Assembly (NCBI RefSeq): GCF_963675165.1
Contig: NC_087379.1
Coordinates: 4,977,442 to 5,041,441 of the forward strand
Reading direction: 5' to 3'
Origin: Halichondria panicea
Taxonomy: Eukaryota; Porifera; Demospongiae; Suberitida; Halichondriidae
DNA length: 64,000 bases
Part shown: positions 11,863 to 24,136 of the stretch, piece after piece
Numbering within the stretch: position 1 is the first letter of the stretch
How the letters are laid out: the number at the start of each line of letters is the position of its first letter
The notes under the pieces: generated by a model
Database searches by the model: none
What the model was told of the DNA's origin: nothing
The model's input: the letters and a program-made list of their open reading frames with translations, nothing else
Position numbers and translations under genes: made by a program

Positions 11863-12529
11863 TGTCTCGTATTAATCGTACGATCGTATTGTTTCTGACC
11901 GGCAAATATTAATTTTCAATATAAAACACAGTCATAGTTACTGTGTTGAGCTCTTATCTAGGTGAAAAGGAATTCTAGACAGGCTAGAAAAATTAGCTAA
12001 CAGGCTCCTAGCTATAGGCAAAAAAATAGCGGTTACAGCATAGTTGTTACAGACAAATTGACTTCACAGTGTAAACTTAACCAAATTCTTAGATCGAGAC
12101 AAAAACATCAACTGACAGGCAAAGTGAAGTGAGGCAAAAAGGTGAATACATGCATGGAACGGAGCCCCAGAGGCTCACACAACAACAAATTAAATGGCAT
12201 TACAATGAGAATTGTTAAAAGAAAAGAGTATGATATCAACATCATCACATCAAATTAATTATGGTTTAATTCTACTTTGTCTACATAATTTATTAATACA
12301 CGTGCATTGAGCAAATGAACATATACTGTCTATAAAGCCCAGCCACACACATTGAACAACAAAACATGCTGTCTGGTTATGTTGGTGATTTAGTTTTTCC
12401 AATGTAATAATAATAACGAACACGCTATGATTCACAGCAAAATATATGGCTTTCAGTGATTAGAATAAAGTGACGATCAAAATATATTATGTGAAATAAT
12501 TATGATTTATATAAATGTTGGTTTATCAC
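11863..12529. other. 3' flank of astacin B, duplicate of the 3' flank of C
   Basis: No gene was seen. The stretch is almost the same as 17740-18379 downstream of gene C (for example AACACGCTATGATTCACAGC and the TGGTTTATCACTTAAATTT next to the stop), with small indels. It contains the probable 3' UTR of B. Gene A's 3' flank is different. Confidence 0.7.
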
Positions 12530-15500
12530 TTAAATTTGTTTAAATTGTGCATAGAATCCTCTGAACGATCCTGGGGAAGACACCCGCAGAGTCACGGTCA
12601 TAATATTTCCTGTCCCTGTGACTGTGTACTCGCCACACTTCTCCCCACACATCTTCTCAATCAATGGAGAATTTGAACCAGTTCCAAATCCATTGTGCAC
12701 CGAAACAGAATTAGACGAACATTGCCTACTGCTGGGAATATCGAAATAATTGAACACGACTTGGAATGGTCCAACACCGAAAATTATCCAATTGCATTCA
12801 GGCTTTGTGGTGCCAAGGAAAGGGCCAAAGGGCAGATTAGTAGGTCCGAAACTTTGACCTATCTGGAAGAATCCACCACAACTGAACGTTCCTTGAGGGT
12901 TGGATGGTAAAACAGGGCAATTCGGAGTAGGTGGTGGTAGCGTAGTGGGAGCGAGGGTGGTTGGAGGTGTAGTCGTGGTAGAACGAGTGGTGGGTCTAGT
13001 AGTTGGCCTGGTGGTGGGCGGGGGAGTGGTTGGATCTGGTGATGTCGTGGCTACTGTAGTTGGCCTGGTGATGGGCGAGGGAGTGGTTGGACAGACTATC
13101 GTGTACTCAATCCTGAATCCCGTACGTTTTGGTCCATGATATGGTCCAGCAAAGAAGTATAGTCTGGTATTGCCAATTGCAGTGATGAGAGAAGGTCTAC
13201 CAAGGTCACAAATGGTGCGAATTAAGCCGGTAGTATCGTGGATCTTCAAATAATCTTTGGGACAGTTTTCAGTTGTTTTTCCAGCTATCCCAAAAGCTAA
13301 ATCATCAAATGTGAGGCAAACATTGCATCCTGGAGAAGGAGCTTGGATGTTCCATTCACAGTTAAAATTTAAGGGGTAGGTCGCGGGCCAGGCAGGTGTT
13401 TGGAAGCTTCCAGAGGCACCTGTGAAAAGACTTGGCCCACATATACTAGCAGGTGTGGGGGGCTGTGTGGTCGGTGTTGTCGTGGAAATTGTGGTCGTTC
13501 TGGTTGTGGGTGGAGGGACAGTAGTTGGAGTAGTAGGGGGAGCAACAGTTGGTGAGGCTGTATATGAAGTAATGTATTAGATCATAATTATTAGATCATA
13601 ATTATAAAAGGATAGAAATGATTTTTCTAAGGCATCTGTATAGCTGGTATTATGTGTATAAAAATAATTTCTGCGAAACATGAACGAATGATCAAATGTG
13701 GGATCTCATTTGTTTACCGCCAACATATGCTAAACAGATCATTGTATAACTTATGTGTTCCCACTATCCCACACACACCCACACTCATATGCATGGGAAA
13801 TTGTTTTAGTGCCCCACACGATCTGAAAACATGCACATATTTAGTAATGTCCCTAGCTCACATAGTAATGATTTGTGGTGACTTACCAGTAGGTGTTGTT
13901 GTGCAGCTCAGACCATCTGCTTGTAGGTAGTAGCCAGGATTACATTTGCATATATAAGAGCCTCCAGTGTTGTCACAAATATGATCACATCCTCCATTAT
14001 CGTATGCACACTCATTGAAATCTGCACGAAAACAAGTGTTTGTGTAGATGATGACACTCACAGTTAGTGCTTATGCATGTGTTGAGGTAGGCAATTCGAG
14101 TTAAATGCTATTATTATAGCCTCTGAAAACATTAGAGCTGCATTATTCACTTACCAAAGCAAGTACTTGCTGCTGGAGAGTGATAGTATCCATTTTTACA
14201 TTCACAGCGGTACGATCCGTCAAGATTTGTGCATGTGTGACATCTGTTTGATTGGCCACCACACTCATTGATGTCTGTAGTCAATTATGCACATGCATAG
14301 TAGGTTAAAATAATGTATACATCATAACTATAGAGAGTATAATTATGACCATGCAGGCCAGTCTAAATAATTATTGTAGTTTCGAATTCTGATTGTAGAA
14401 TGCACTTCACTCCGTGCTATATATAGGATGGTAAATTTATGTTCTACATATCTACGTACAGTCAAATTGTGTAAACCGCTAGCCAATTAAAGTACCTACC
14501 AATTGTTGAGAAGTCCACCCGAAGTCCCCGCGGTGTACCAGGTCCTGTGTTGCTACTATCAGTGTGGTAGTAGACAGTTGCTGTGTTGTCATACACATAG
14601 TTTGAGGTGTATATCTGGCTAGAGCTGCAAAATTTGCCATCTCTAGCATTTCTTGAAAGATATTCACCATCCTCGGGGTTTATAGATCGTCCAGTAAATA
14701 CTTGGACATAGTCTTTAATGCACCCAGCACTGTAATTGGAGAGTGTATCTGATAAGAGTCTGAGAACAACTCATACTTGTACATGTTTTGACAAATATTT
14801 TGTACTGCTACAAATCCGCCAAAATAACAGAGAAAAATCTGAAAACGCCAAAATTACTACCCGTCTATAATAGTTAACATTAAGGTAACTATCCATTCTA
14901 GAACTGAAACACTAGATTGTAGTAGTTTGCCAAACCACAAACATACATTAAGGTGTCTGCTATGTCAATCAAAAGTAAAGGGCGTACAGACAATGGAATC
15001 TATGAGTGTATATTATACACAGTAACGATTAATAGTTTTCTGGCAGCGAAGTTACCTCTGCTCTAGGCGGAGTCCTGGAAAACTCAGGCGAACTCTGTAT
15101 CCTTCAGGGACCCGAATCACCCATGCACACCTCTGATTCACAATATGGTTGGGATAACTCGGCGAGTAGAATGTTCCACTTTTACCTTCCATGACTCCAC
15201 CGCATGTGATTCCGTCCGGAAGGGTCAGGGCTTTAGTACTTTGTGGGTAGGTGCTAATTGGGGGCCTTGTAGAACCTAATATTATAGTATAAAATATATT
15301 ACACTTACACTTACTAGTACTATGCAGGCAGGACACTCACCACATCGATAAAGGGCATTTGCTTTAAGGATATCCAAAGGGCTTAGTTCTTGTGCAGAGC
15401 CGAACACAATTCCTTCGTCTTTCGCTACAATAGTCGGATTGCTACGGGACTTTGCAAACGAAGTACCAGTGTAGTGCATAATGCTGGCATAGTCATAGCC

Positions 15501-16447
15501 ATAACCTAATGTAAGTGTTTGACCAGGTCTAGCTTTCGCAAAATTGCCTGCTTGTCCATTACGGATGTTATTTGTGATTACGTTTACGTACTGATCCCGG
15601 TCATGCCGAGTGTGCTCATGATAAAATCCTATTGCATGTCCTATCTCATGAATAGCTGTTCTCAAATACACACATCCCGGACCCAGAGAGACACCTTGAG
15701 GTTGATAATTGCGATGCAGACGTCCAACATAAGAATAGCACCTAGATACATGTAAATAAAATGGTGTTATGAACATGCAGTTTGTCTTTCAATATTCAAA
15801 TTATCATAAACACAATTCTATAATGAGACAAACTTACCCATCTCCTGAAAGGATATAGATGAAGTAGCGTTCTGTTGTGCGAGGAAAAAATCGAAGACAA
15901 GTTCTGTCTTCCCAGTGCCTCATTGCCTGCAGGATTACTTCCCTATCATTTTCTGAATGTTAAGAAAGAACAGCTGTGTGAGCTTTTGTTAGACACAAAG
16001 CAAACTAATCAAATTAATACATCTTTAGAGACACCCCATTTGTAATCTAAGTCGCGTATGGTAACTACCAGTCTATCACATATCATCTTGCTCTTACCAC
16101 TAAAGTCAGGAGAAATGGTGTATGGTACTTGTGCATTCGGCCATAGAGCGCTGGAATAACGTATTGCATTTCTCCTAGTTCTTGTCTGATCTGTGGACTG
16201 ATTCTTGCCGTGAGGAACTTTGATGAATGCCATGTCTCCAATGTGCTTTATCATGGCTGCAAATTAATTTTATAGATACTGTACCATAACATTGATACAA
16301 TAACAAACCTGCTTTGGCTGAAGGGTCTGAGAAATGTCCATTAAACTCATCTTTGACCTCTTCTACATTCTTGTCTGTTGATTTCTCATGAGTGGAAGAT
16401 GCCAGGTGAAATATGAGCAGAAGAGTTATGAAGATTTGCTGTAGCAT
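12530..16447 (-). CDS. Astacin B: secreted astacin-CUB-EGF2-CUB-CUB-like protease
   Basis: The nine exons are 16447-16309, 16256-16098, 15952-15838, 15741-15341, 15275-15056, 14729-14500, 14274-14155, 14021-13887 and 13557-12530. They join in frame to 848 aa. Order: signal peptide (1-18); propeptide with HIGDMAF (52-57) and RTRR (72-75); astacin catalytic domain to about 271 with zinc motif H169-E-x2-H173-x5-H179 and Met-turn SIMHY; CUB1 (272-421, split by a phase-2 intron); two EGF modules (422-506, second DFNECAYDNGGC calcium-binding type); Thr/Pro linker; CUB2; Thr/Pro linker; terminal CUB-like module ending RGFYAQF. Astacins cleave matrix and growth-factor regulators outside the cell; CUB/EGF usually select substrates, but the substrate here is unknown. 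The start is the first Met before a hydrophobic stretch. Its 5' part matches A and its 3' end matches C. Confidence 0.93.
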
Positions 16448-16512
16448 TCTGTTTGTCTGTAGTGAGTTAGTAGTTCAGCTTTCTGGTTATTGGTTGACTA
16501 CTAACCTGAGTT

Positions 16513-16520
16513 ATTTTATA
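16513..16520 (-). promoter_or_regulatory. TATA-like box of astacin B
   Basis: TATAAAAT on the minus strand lies 66-73 bp before the B start codon. Genes C and D have TATA-like sequences at 88-95 and 82-89 bp, so the placement recurs in the cluster. Confidence 0.45.
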
Positions 16521-16923
16521 GGATGGTAATCCTGGTATTGGAAGTTTGTGGTTTCTAAGTTTCCTGCTGCCCACGCAGTCTTGAGATCTGACACTGGTGA
16601 CCTTAGACACAGGAAGAGTTGCTATGAAGCCTACACTAACATGATAATAGCCATCTCCTTTTTAAGTATCTATGCATGTTTTGTCATTATGCATTACCTA
16701 ATTTGGAGAACACAGCAGTTTAGCATACCTATAAGAACTTAAATCTGAAAGGTGAACACTACTCCGATTTTAGCTGAGCATAGGTCTATTAGGTTTTTCT
16801 CGTCTCCTCCCCTGCCTGATGCCACCTCTTTCACGCAGTATTGCTGATCTTGCCAAAATGAAGCCATGTGTTAATTTGTGCATGTGTATAAATTATATGC
16901 TGTTTATGATGTCAAAACTAATA

Positions 16924-17132
16924 CCGTATAGCGCGAAATTTTCGAGGCACTTCCTCTACATTGCACACAATGTTCGTAGAATGACTGCTTACCGGAAGCC
17001 ACGCCTTTAATCTCTTTGTACGTTATGCCAGTTTTAATTAAAGAATAATTTTATTTTCACGTAGGATTGCTACCCACAAAATCAGCGAAAATTAAGCGCC
17101 TCGAACATTTCGCGCTATATATAGCTATACGG
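16924..17132. mobile_element. TA-flanked CCGTATAGCGCG MITE, copy 2
   Basis: Same element, orientation and neighbours as 11031-11252, with a few substitutions. It was duplicated together with the flanking DNA rather than inserted independently. Confidence 0.75.
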
Positions 17133-17519
17133 TAGTACATAGGGTCACCAAAATAATGAAATGAATTGCTACGTAACACTGTATCTAGCCTCGAATCCAG
17201 GCCGATTAAAATACATAATACGGCCTGGTTTCGAGGCTACACGTACATCCAGCATTGAATCAAAATAAGGATAATGACACCCTCGACCCCTCATCCTGTT
17301 TTAACAGGAAGTAGATCAGTGTGCCGAAAACTATTGTGACCATTCATCAGTTGTCAATTGCAATTTCACACTTCCATGCTGCTCTGACAGATTTACTGCT
17401 GTGACGCGAATAAACTATTCCGGTCAATATCTTTTAGGCCAATTAGGAGATTGGTATACCACTTTGGTTTGTACGTTACGGTTACTTGGAAGTGGAGGTG
17501 TAGTGAGAGGAAGGTACGG

Positions 17520-17725
17520 TAGTAGGACGAGAGGTGCATGGGTCTAGTGGTTTGATGTGGTGTTGTCGTGGCAACTGTAATTTGCCAGGTGATGGATGGG
17601 GGAGTTGGACGTGGTGTTGTCGTGGCTACTGTAGTTGGTATAGTTTTGGGTGAGGGAGTGTATGGTCAGACTGCATGTCATATGTACTCAATCCTGAATC
17701 CCTTACACAGAGGTCCACGAGTTGG
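17520..17725 (-). pseudogene. Relic of an astacin CUB/linker exon, copy 2
   Basis: Duplicate of the relic at 11650-11862. GFRIEY and Pro/Thr linker codons are recognisable on the minus strand in a broken frame. It lies between genes B and C. Confidence 0.7.
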
Positions 17726-18379
17726 TGTCTCGTATTAATCGTATTGTTTCTGACAAATATTAATTTTCAATATAAAACACAGTCATAGTTACTGTGTTGA
17801 GCTCTTATCTAGGTGAAGAGGAATTCTAGACAGGCTAGACAAATTAGCTAACAGGCTCCTAGCTATAGGCAAAAAATAGCGGTTACAGCATAGTTGTTAC
17901 AGACAAATTGACTTCACAGTGTAAACTTAACCAAATTCTTACAAAAACATCAACTGACAGGCAAAGTGAAGTGAGGCAAAAAGGTGAATACATGCATGAA
18001 CGGAGCCCCAGAGGCTCGCACAACAACAAATTAAATGGAGATGGAGCATTACAATGAGAATTGTTAAAAGAAAAGAGTATGATATCAACATCATCACATC
18101 AAATTAATTATGGTTTAATTATACTTGTCTACATAATTTATTAATACACGTGCATTGAGCAAATGAACATATACTGTCTATAAAGCCCAGCCACACACAT
18201 TGAACAAAAAAACATGCTGTCTGGTTATGTTGGTGATTTAGTTTTTAACCAATGTAATAATAATAACGAACACGCTATGATTCACAGCAAAATATATGGC
18301 TTTCAGTGATTAGAATAAAGTGACGATCAAAATATATTATGTGAAATAATTATGATTTATATAAATGTTGGTTTATCAC
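17726..18379. other. 3' flank of astacin C
   Basis: No gene seen. This is the presumed 3' UTR and downstream DNA of C, nearly identical to the 3' flank of B (11863-12529). Confidence 0.6.
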
Positions 18380-21300
18380 TTAAATTTTTTGTGATTGTGC
18401 ATAGAATCCTCTGAACGATCCTGGGGAAGACACCCGCAGAGTCACGGTCATGATATTTCCTGTCCCTTTGACTGTGTACTCGCCACACTTCTCCCCACAC
18501 ATCTTCTCAATCAATGGAGAATTTGAACCAGTTCCAAATCCATCGTGCACCGAAACAGAATTAGACGAACATTGCCTACTGCTGGGAATATCGAAATAAT
18601 TGAACACGACTTGGAATGGTCCAACACCGAAAATTATCCAATTGCATTCAGGCTTTGTAGTGCCAAGGAAAGGCCCAAAGGGCAGATTAGTAGGTCCGAA
18701 ACTTTGACCTATCTGGAAGAATCCACCACAACCGAACGTTCCTTGAGGGTTGGATGGTAAAACAGGGCAATTCGGAGTGGGTGGTGGTAGCGTAGTGGGA
18801 GCGAGGGTGGTTGGAGGTGTGGTGGGTCTAGTAGTTGGCCTGGTGGTGGGCAGGGGAGTGGTTGGATCTGGTGATGTCGTGGCTACTGTAGTTGGCCTGG
18901 TGATGGGCGAGGGAGTGGTTGGACAGACTATCGTATACTCAATCCTGAATCCCGTACGTTTTGGTCCATGATATGGTCCAGCAAAGAAGTATAGTCTGGT
19001 ATTGCCAGTTGTAGTGATGGGAAAAGGTCTACCAAGGTCACAAATGGTGCGAATCAAGCGGCCGTTATTATTGTAGATCTTCAAATAATCTTTGGGACAG
19101 TTTTGAGTTGTTTTTCCAGCTATTCCAAAGATTGAATGGAATGTGAGGCGAACATTGCAACCTGGAGAAGGCACTTGGATGTTCCATTCACAGTCAAAAT
19201 TGAAAGGGTAAGTCGCAGGCCAAGAAGGAGTTTGTAAGCTTCCAAAATCATCTGTTAAACTTCCACCGCATAAGGAAGGAGGAGATGTGGTAGGACGGGT
19301 GGTGGGTCTAGTAGTTGGCCTGGTGGTGGGTAGGGGAGTAGTTGTATCTGGTGATGTCGTGGCTACTGTAGTTGGCCTGGTGGTAGGTAGGGGAGTGGTT
19401 GGATCTGGTGATGTCGTGGCTACTGTAGTTGGCCTGGTGGTAGGTAGGGGAGTGGTTGGATCTGGTGATGTCGTGGCTACTGTAGTTGGCCTGGTGGTAG
19501 GTAGGGGAGTGGTTGGATCTGGTGATGTCGTGGCTACTGTAGTTGGCCTGGTGGTAGGCGGGGGAGTGGTTGGACAGACTATCATGTACTCAATCCTGAA
19601 TCCCGTACGTTTTGGTCCATGATATGGTCCAGCAAAGAAGTATAGTCTGGTATTGCCAGTTGTAGTGATCGGAAGAGGTCTACCAAGGTCACAAATGGTG
19701 CGAATCAAGCGGCCGTTATTATTGTAGATCTTCAAATAATCTTTGGGACAGTTTTGAGTTGTTTTTCCAGCTATTCCAAAGATTGAATGGAATGTGAGGC
19801 GAACATTGCAACCTGGAGAAGGCACTTGGATGTTCCATTCACAGTCAAAATTGAAAGGGTAAGTCGCAGGCCAAGAAGGAGTTTGTAAGCTTCCAAAATC
19901 ACCTGTTAAACTTCCACCGCATAGGGAAGGAGGAGATGTGGTAGGACGGGTGGTGGGGGGTGTAGTAGGACGGGGGGTAGGGCGTGTAGTAGGACGGGGG
20001 GTGGGACGTGTAGTAGGACGGGGGGTGGGGCGTGTAGTAGGACGGGAGGTGGGGCGTGTAGTAGGACGTGGTGTAGTTATAGTGGGAGGGGGTGTCACAG
20101 GACATGATGACGGCAATTGTGGTGCAATTGGCAATGAAGGGTTAGCTGCAATAGAAAAAAATCAGGTAATTTATTGCTATACAGCTACGCTCTGCTAAAG
20201 CTGTTGATGATATGGAACTTTACAGGCACAAAGCAACTTACATTGTCTAGGTCCACAGCTTTTGCCATCCGATTGTACGTACTGACCAAATGGACACTGA
20301 CATCTGTAAGAGCCACCCATGTTGACACATTTGTATTCACACCCTCCTTTCTGGTAGGCACATTCGTTTATATCTGAATACAAGTGTGGAAGACAAATTA
20401 ATGATAACGTGGTCTTTGTTGAATAGCACACTAACTGAAGATCATTTGTAAAACATATTTACACGTACCGTAGCAGGTTGTCGCAGCTTTTGAAAAATAG
20501 TAACCTTTTTTACAACTGCACTCAAATGAACCCTGAGTATTTCTACAGTTGTCACATCTGGCACTTTGACATTCATCCTCATCTGTGCACATAGAAAAAT
20601 AATTACCACACGTTTTAATATTACGTTAAAATTGATTGTAGAAGTCTAGTTTCTAAGCAAATCCCAACTCTTACCTATACAGGTGATTTTAATTTGAAGT
20701 CCAGTGCTTCCCCCAGAACTGTCAGTTCGATAAAAGACGGTAATAGTGTTGGTACTTGCAAAGAATCTTGTTCGACTGTATCGATTTCCGCAGATCCTTC
20801 CATCGGTGAGACCACCATATCTAATAATATCCTGATTGTCCAAGCTCGAACCAAAATAGAGTTGAGCATAATCTTTAGTACAACCAGAGCTGGAAAAAAA
20901 CAGATCAGCTCAGCTAGTACATAGTTTTTAAATTATTCGATTTTCAATACCTTGATTCTAAGTTCATTGATGGAAATTCGATTTGAGGAAGGAAACCACT
21001 GGGACATTGAAACACAAAGGCACACTCTTGATTTGGGAGGTGAGATGGGTACCCAGGGGATCGTACTGTTCTCATCTCACCACCACTCAGAACCTCCACT
21101 GTTCCACAGCGGCTGCGGCTGGGGTTCACAGGAGGTAAGGCCGGTGGAACAACAGTGTTCGGAGGAGAAAGTGGGCAAGCTGGAAAATGACAATACAAAA
21201 ATAAGCTATAAGTCACTGTAATCTGTCCTGGTTGACTTACGGCAGTTGTAGAGCTTGTTTGCCTTTAATATGTCCAGAGGACTCAGTTCCTCAGCCTCTC

Positions 21301-22419
21301 CAATTGGGATGTTAGGTTGGTTGGCTTGTATGGTTTCACTTCGTCCATCTCTTGAGAATGCTCTGCTAGAGTAGTGCATGATACTGGCATAGTCATAGCC
21401 TAGTCCAAGGGTGTTTCCAAAGCTTATTCCAAACGCTCCAGTGATGCCAGAAAAAACATTATTTTGCAGGATAGTCACATATTGATCCCTGTCACTACGA
21501 CTATGTTCATGGTAGAATCCAATTGCATGGCCAAGCTCGTGGACTGCAGTAGAAAATCGGACACAGTTGGGACCAAGAAACAATGGTTGAGGTCGTATTC
21601 TTGTCCGTCCTAGGTAAGATCGACAGCTGCAAGTAGAGTGAGCTTTGTAATTGTAATGATTCACGGGATATTACAATAGGAAATATTTATATGGCATGCA
21701 CTTACTCTCCAGGTGAACTGGTCACTATTCGAATGGAGTAGATATCAGAGACTCGAGGGCGAAAACGAATGCAACAGTTCTCTTCCCAATGACGCATTGC
21801 TTGCAGTATGATCCTCCTCTCTTGAGCTGTATGCACAGTTCGAAAACAGATAAACGAATGCTCAAAGTATATTTATACTCACCATCAAACTCGGGTGCTA
21901 TCTCGTAAGGGATAATCCCACCAGGCCATAGGTTTGACACTGCATTTCTTTTGTTCCGGTACTGTTCACTGTTTTCTTGCTCCATTGAAGAGTCTTCGAA
22001 TATCATGTCTTCAATTTCTTCGGTGTTCTCTACAGTAAAACATACATGACAAACAAATTTGACAATACTATTTATGGGGCCAAATATAAGAGAGCCAGGA
22101 ATACCTGATTCATAATTCAGAAGCTCTATCCTGATTCTATAGCCTTGGTATATAGCATCAGGTTCATGCAATGCCATGCACATGCAGTGGAAATCTATGC
22201 TATTGCCTCACCATAATGTTTTTCGATGACATGCTCCCCATTGGCATTGTATGAAAATCCAAAGACTCCTTTAGCTTGACTTCGAGGTTGGTTGAGGCTA
22301 TGCAGCTCAGTAGGGGCATCATCTGTGAGCTGGCTACTGTGGTCACTAATGGTAGGTAAAGCATTTGCTGCAAGCAAGAGTGCAGCTGTGAATGCAGTGA
22401 AAACTGCAAGTTGTTCCAT
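18380..22419 (-). CDS. Astacin C: astacin-CUB-EGF2-CUB-CUB-CUB-like protease
   Basis: Exons 22419-22212, 22029-21883, 21826-21706, 21626-21241, 21179-20951, 20889-20675, 20582-20469, 20373-20242 and 20145-18380 join in frame to 1105 aa. Signal peptide (about 1-20); propeptide with IEDMIF (75-80) and furin site RNKR (94-97); astacin domain with H188-E-L-G-H192-x5-H198 and SIMHY; CUB1 (about 288-435); two EGF modules (to 517); Pro/Thr/Arg linker of repeated TTRPTPRP; CUB2; linker of four 19-residue repeats ([19 protein letters not shown]); CUB3, almost a copy of CUB2; linker; terminal CUB-like module. Intron positions and phases match A and B. The protease and CUB1 are clearly diverged from B, but the last CUB, linker and terminal module are almost identical to B. 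C has one CUB more than A, B, D and E because of an internal duplication. The product is expected to be secreted. Confidence 0.92.
19330..19560 (-). repeat. 57-bp coding minisatellite in the linker of astacin C
   Basis: About four tandem 57-bp units encode [19 protein letters not shown] (19 aa, in frame), nearly identical to each other. One unit is present at the matching place in A and B. The linker length of this family therefore changes by whole 19-residue steps. Confidence 0.9.
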
Positions 22420-22506
22420 GGCAGGTTATGGCGGTTATTAGTAGAATTGCACAACTTTGTAAGTTTTCTTTTCTGATTTCTGAGAGTTATCACTGATTAG
22501 TGCAAG

Positions 22507-22514
22507 TTTTTATA
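22507..22514 (-). promoter_or_regulatory. TATA-like box of astacin C
   Basis: TATAAAAA on the minus strand, 88-95 bp before the ATG of C. Supported by position and by similar boxes in the other cluster genes. Confidence 0.45.
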
Positions 22515-24136
22515 GGGAACAAGCTTCCGGAGTTACAGGGGTTGTAAATATTACACCCCCCAGATTGGTGACCCCCCAGTATAGGAAGTGAAGAAAGTGT
22601 TTTAGGGCTTTGGGGGTGAAGCCATACTATAACAATTCGTGGATTGGGTGTCTTGCCAGAATATCTAGACCTACATTATAACTAGTCCAAACTCTACTAC
22701 CCAGCATGAGACACTCGTTATTGTGCATGCCCTTAAACCGCTAATCAAGCCATGGTCTGTTAGGTGCACGTTTTGAAGAGCCTATAGGTTGCAAGTAGTC
22801 TAGTACCACCGATTAAAAGTGGCAGGTTTGGAGCTATAATTATATACTATAGCTACACTGAAACGGATTTATTTACTGTGTTGAGGAGATGGGGGAGCAG
22901 CTTCATTCGTGCACCTTTATAATATCCCCCTCTCAGGACCATGCATGGTTGATCTTTGTCTGGTGCCTTGATCAGCTCTTTAGATGTACGAATTGGCATT
23001 CGATAATAACAAGGCATCCACAATGCATGAAATCACGGTTGACAGCCTGAAATGTTACTGTTTGATCTCTCTCACTTCCATGTATGAGAAAATGATCAGA
23101 CCATGAAGTTGCATCTACATATATGGTTGTGCCATTGATTGGGTTGCAATATAAATTATAAATGCACTAATAAGACGTTCTAAGATTATGTAAATTATAG
23201 CTGTTGACATAATTATCGGATTTATTTGAATCACATGCATGGTCAACAAAAGTAGCACTACAATAAAATGAGTCATAATTTAGCTATTGCCCAATAAAGC
23301 AAACTTGTTCAATTGTTATTGTGGGAACACGTATCACACTTCTTCAATTACCATTGAGAAGGCAATCAGGCATAACCTTATACAGACATCAATAGACTCT
23401 TCTTTTACAAAGTCGTAACTGATGTCAGCACACACCTATACAGACCCACTGCTTGAATATGTCAACTTGTATTCAGTTGTGACAAATACTTAACCTCCTA
23501 CTTTGTTCTTGAATAAAACACAGTGCTATTGAGGTCACGTAGCATCACGTTGTGGTAAGTTTTATAATTATGACTTGTCAGTACCAATGTGTAGGTGGAC
23601 ACTACAGTACAAGTCCGTGTCTACAGTGACCATGCTAACACATTAATAATTATTATAATTACAGACACAAAAACATGGTCTGAATTTGTCTAGTTCACAC
23701 TATGGTTCGGAGGAGTGCCTATATATAGTGGCCCATTAATTATGTTAATACTAAATCAACAGTGAAACATAACATGCATACTGGGTGTGCATGTTCATTT
23801 TGAGACACATGCATGCATGCAGAACACCATGGATGCTACATACTCACATGAAGGCTCATACCCTGCCAGTAAAAATTGCATGGAGGCTAAAACATGCAGC
23901 ACTGTACACAACTGGATTCTGAACCAAAAGGATCATGTGAAACTAAAGTCCCAAATGAAACACATAATAATTATAATTATAGCTAACATGCAGTCTGATT
24001 ATTGTTGGCACATTTAATTAGACAAGTATATGTACATGTAATTATACAGCAGTATAACGAATTCGAAAATGTTTCGATTCACAGTAAAAGATTATGGATT
24101 AAAATACAATGTGAAGATCAATTATTTTTGAATCAG
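22515..24136. other. Intergenic region between astacins C and D
   Basis: About 1.6 kb, AT-rich, without a convincing exon, RNA gene or transposon terminus. It contains the rest of the C promoter and the D 3' end. The sequence next to the D stop resembles the ends of B and C only over the last codons. Confidence 0.45.
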
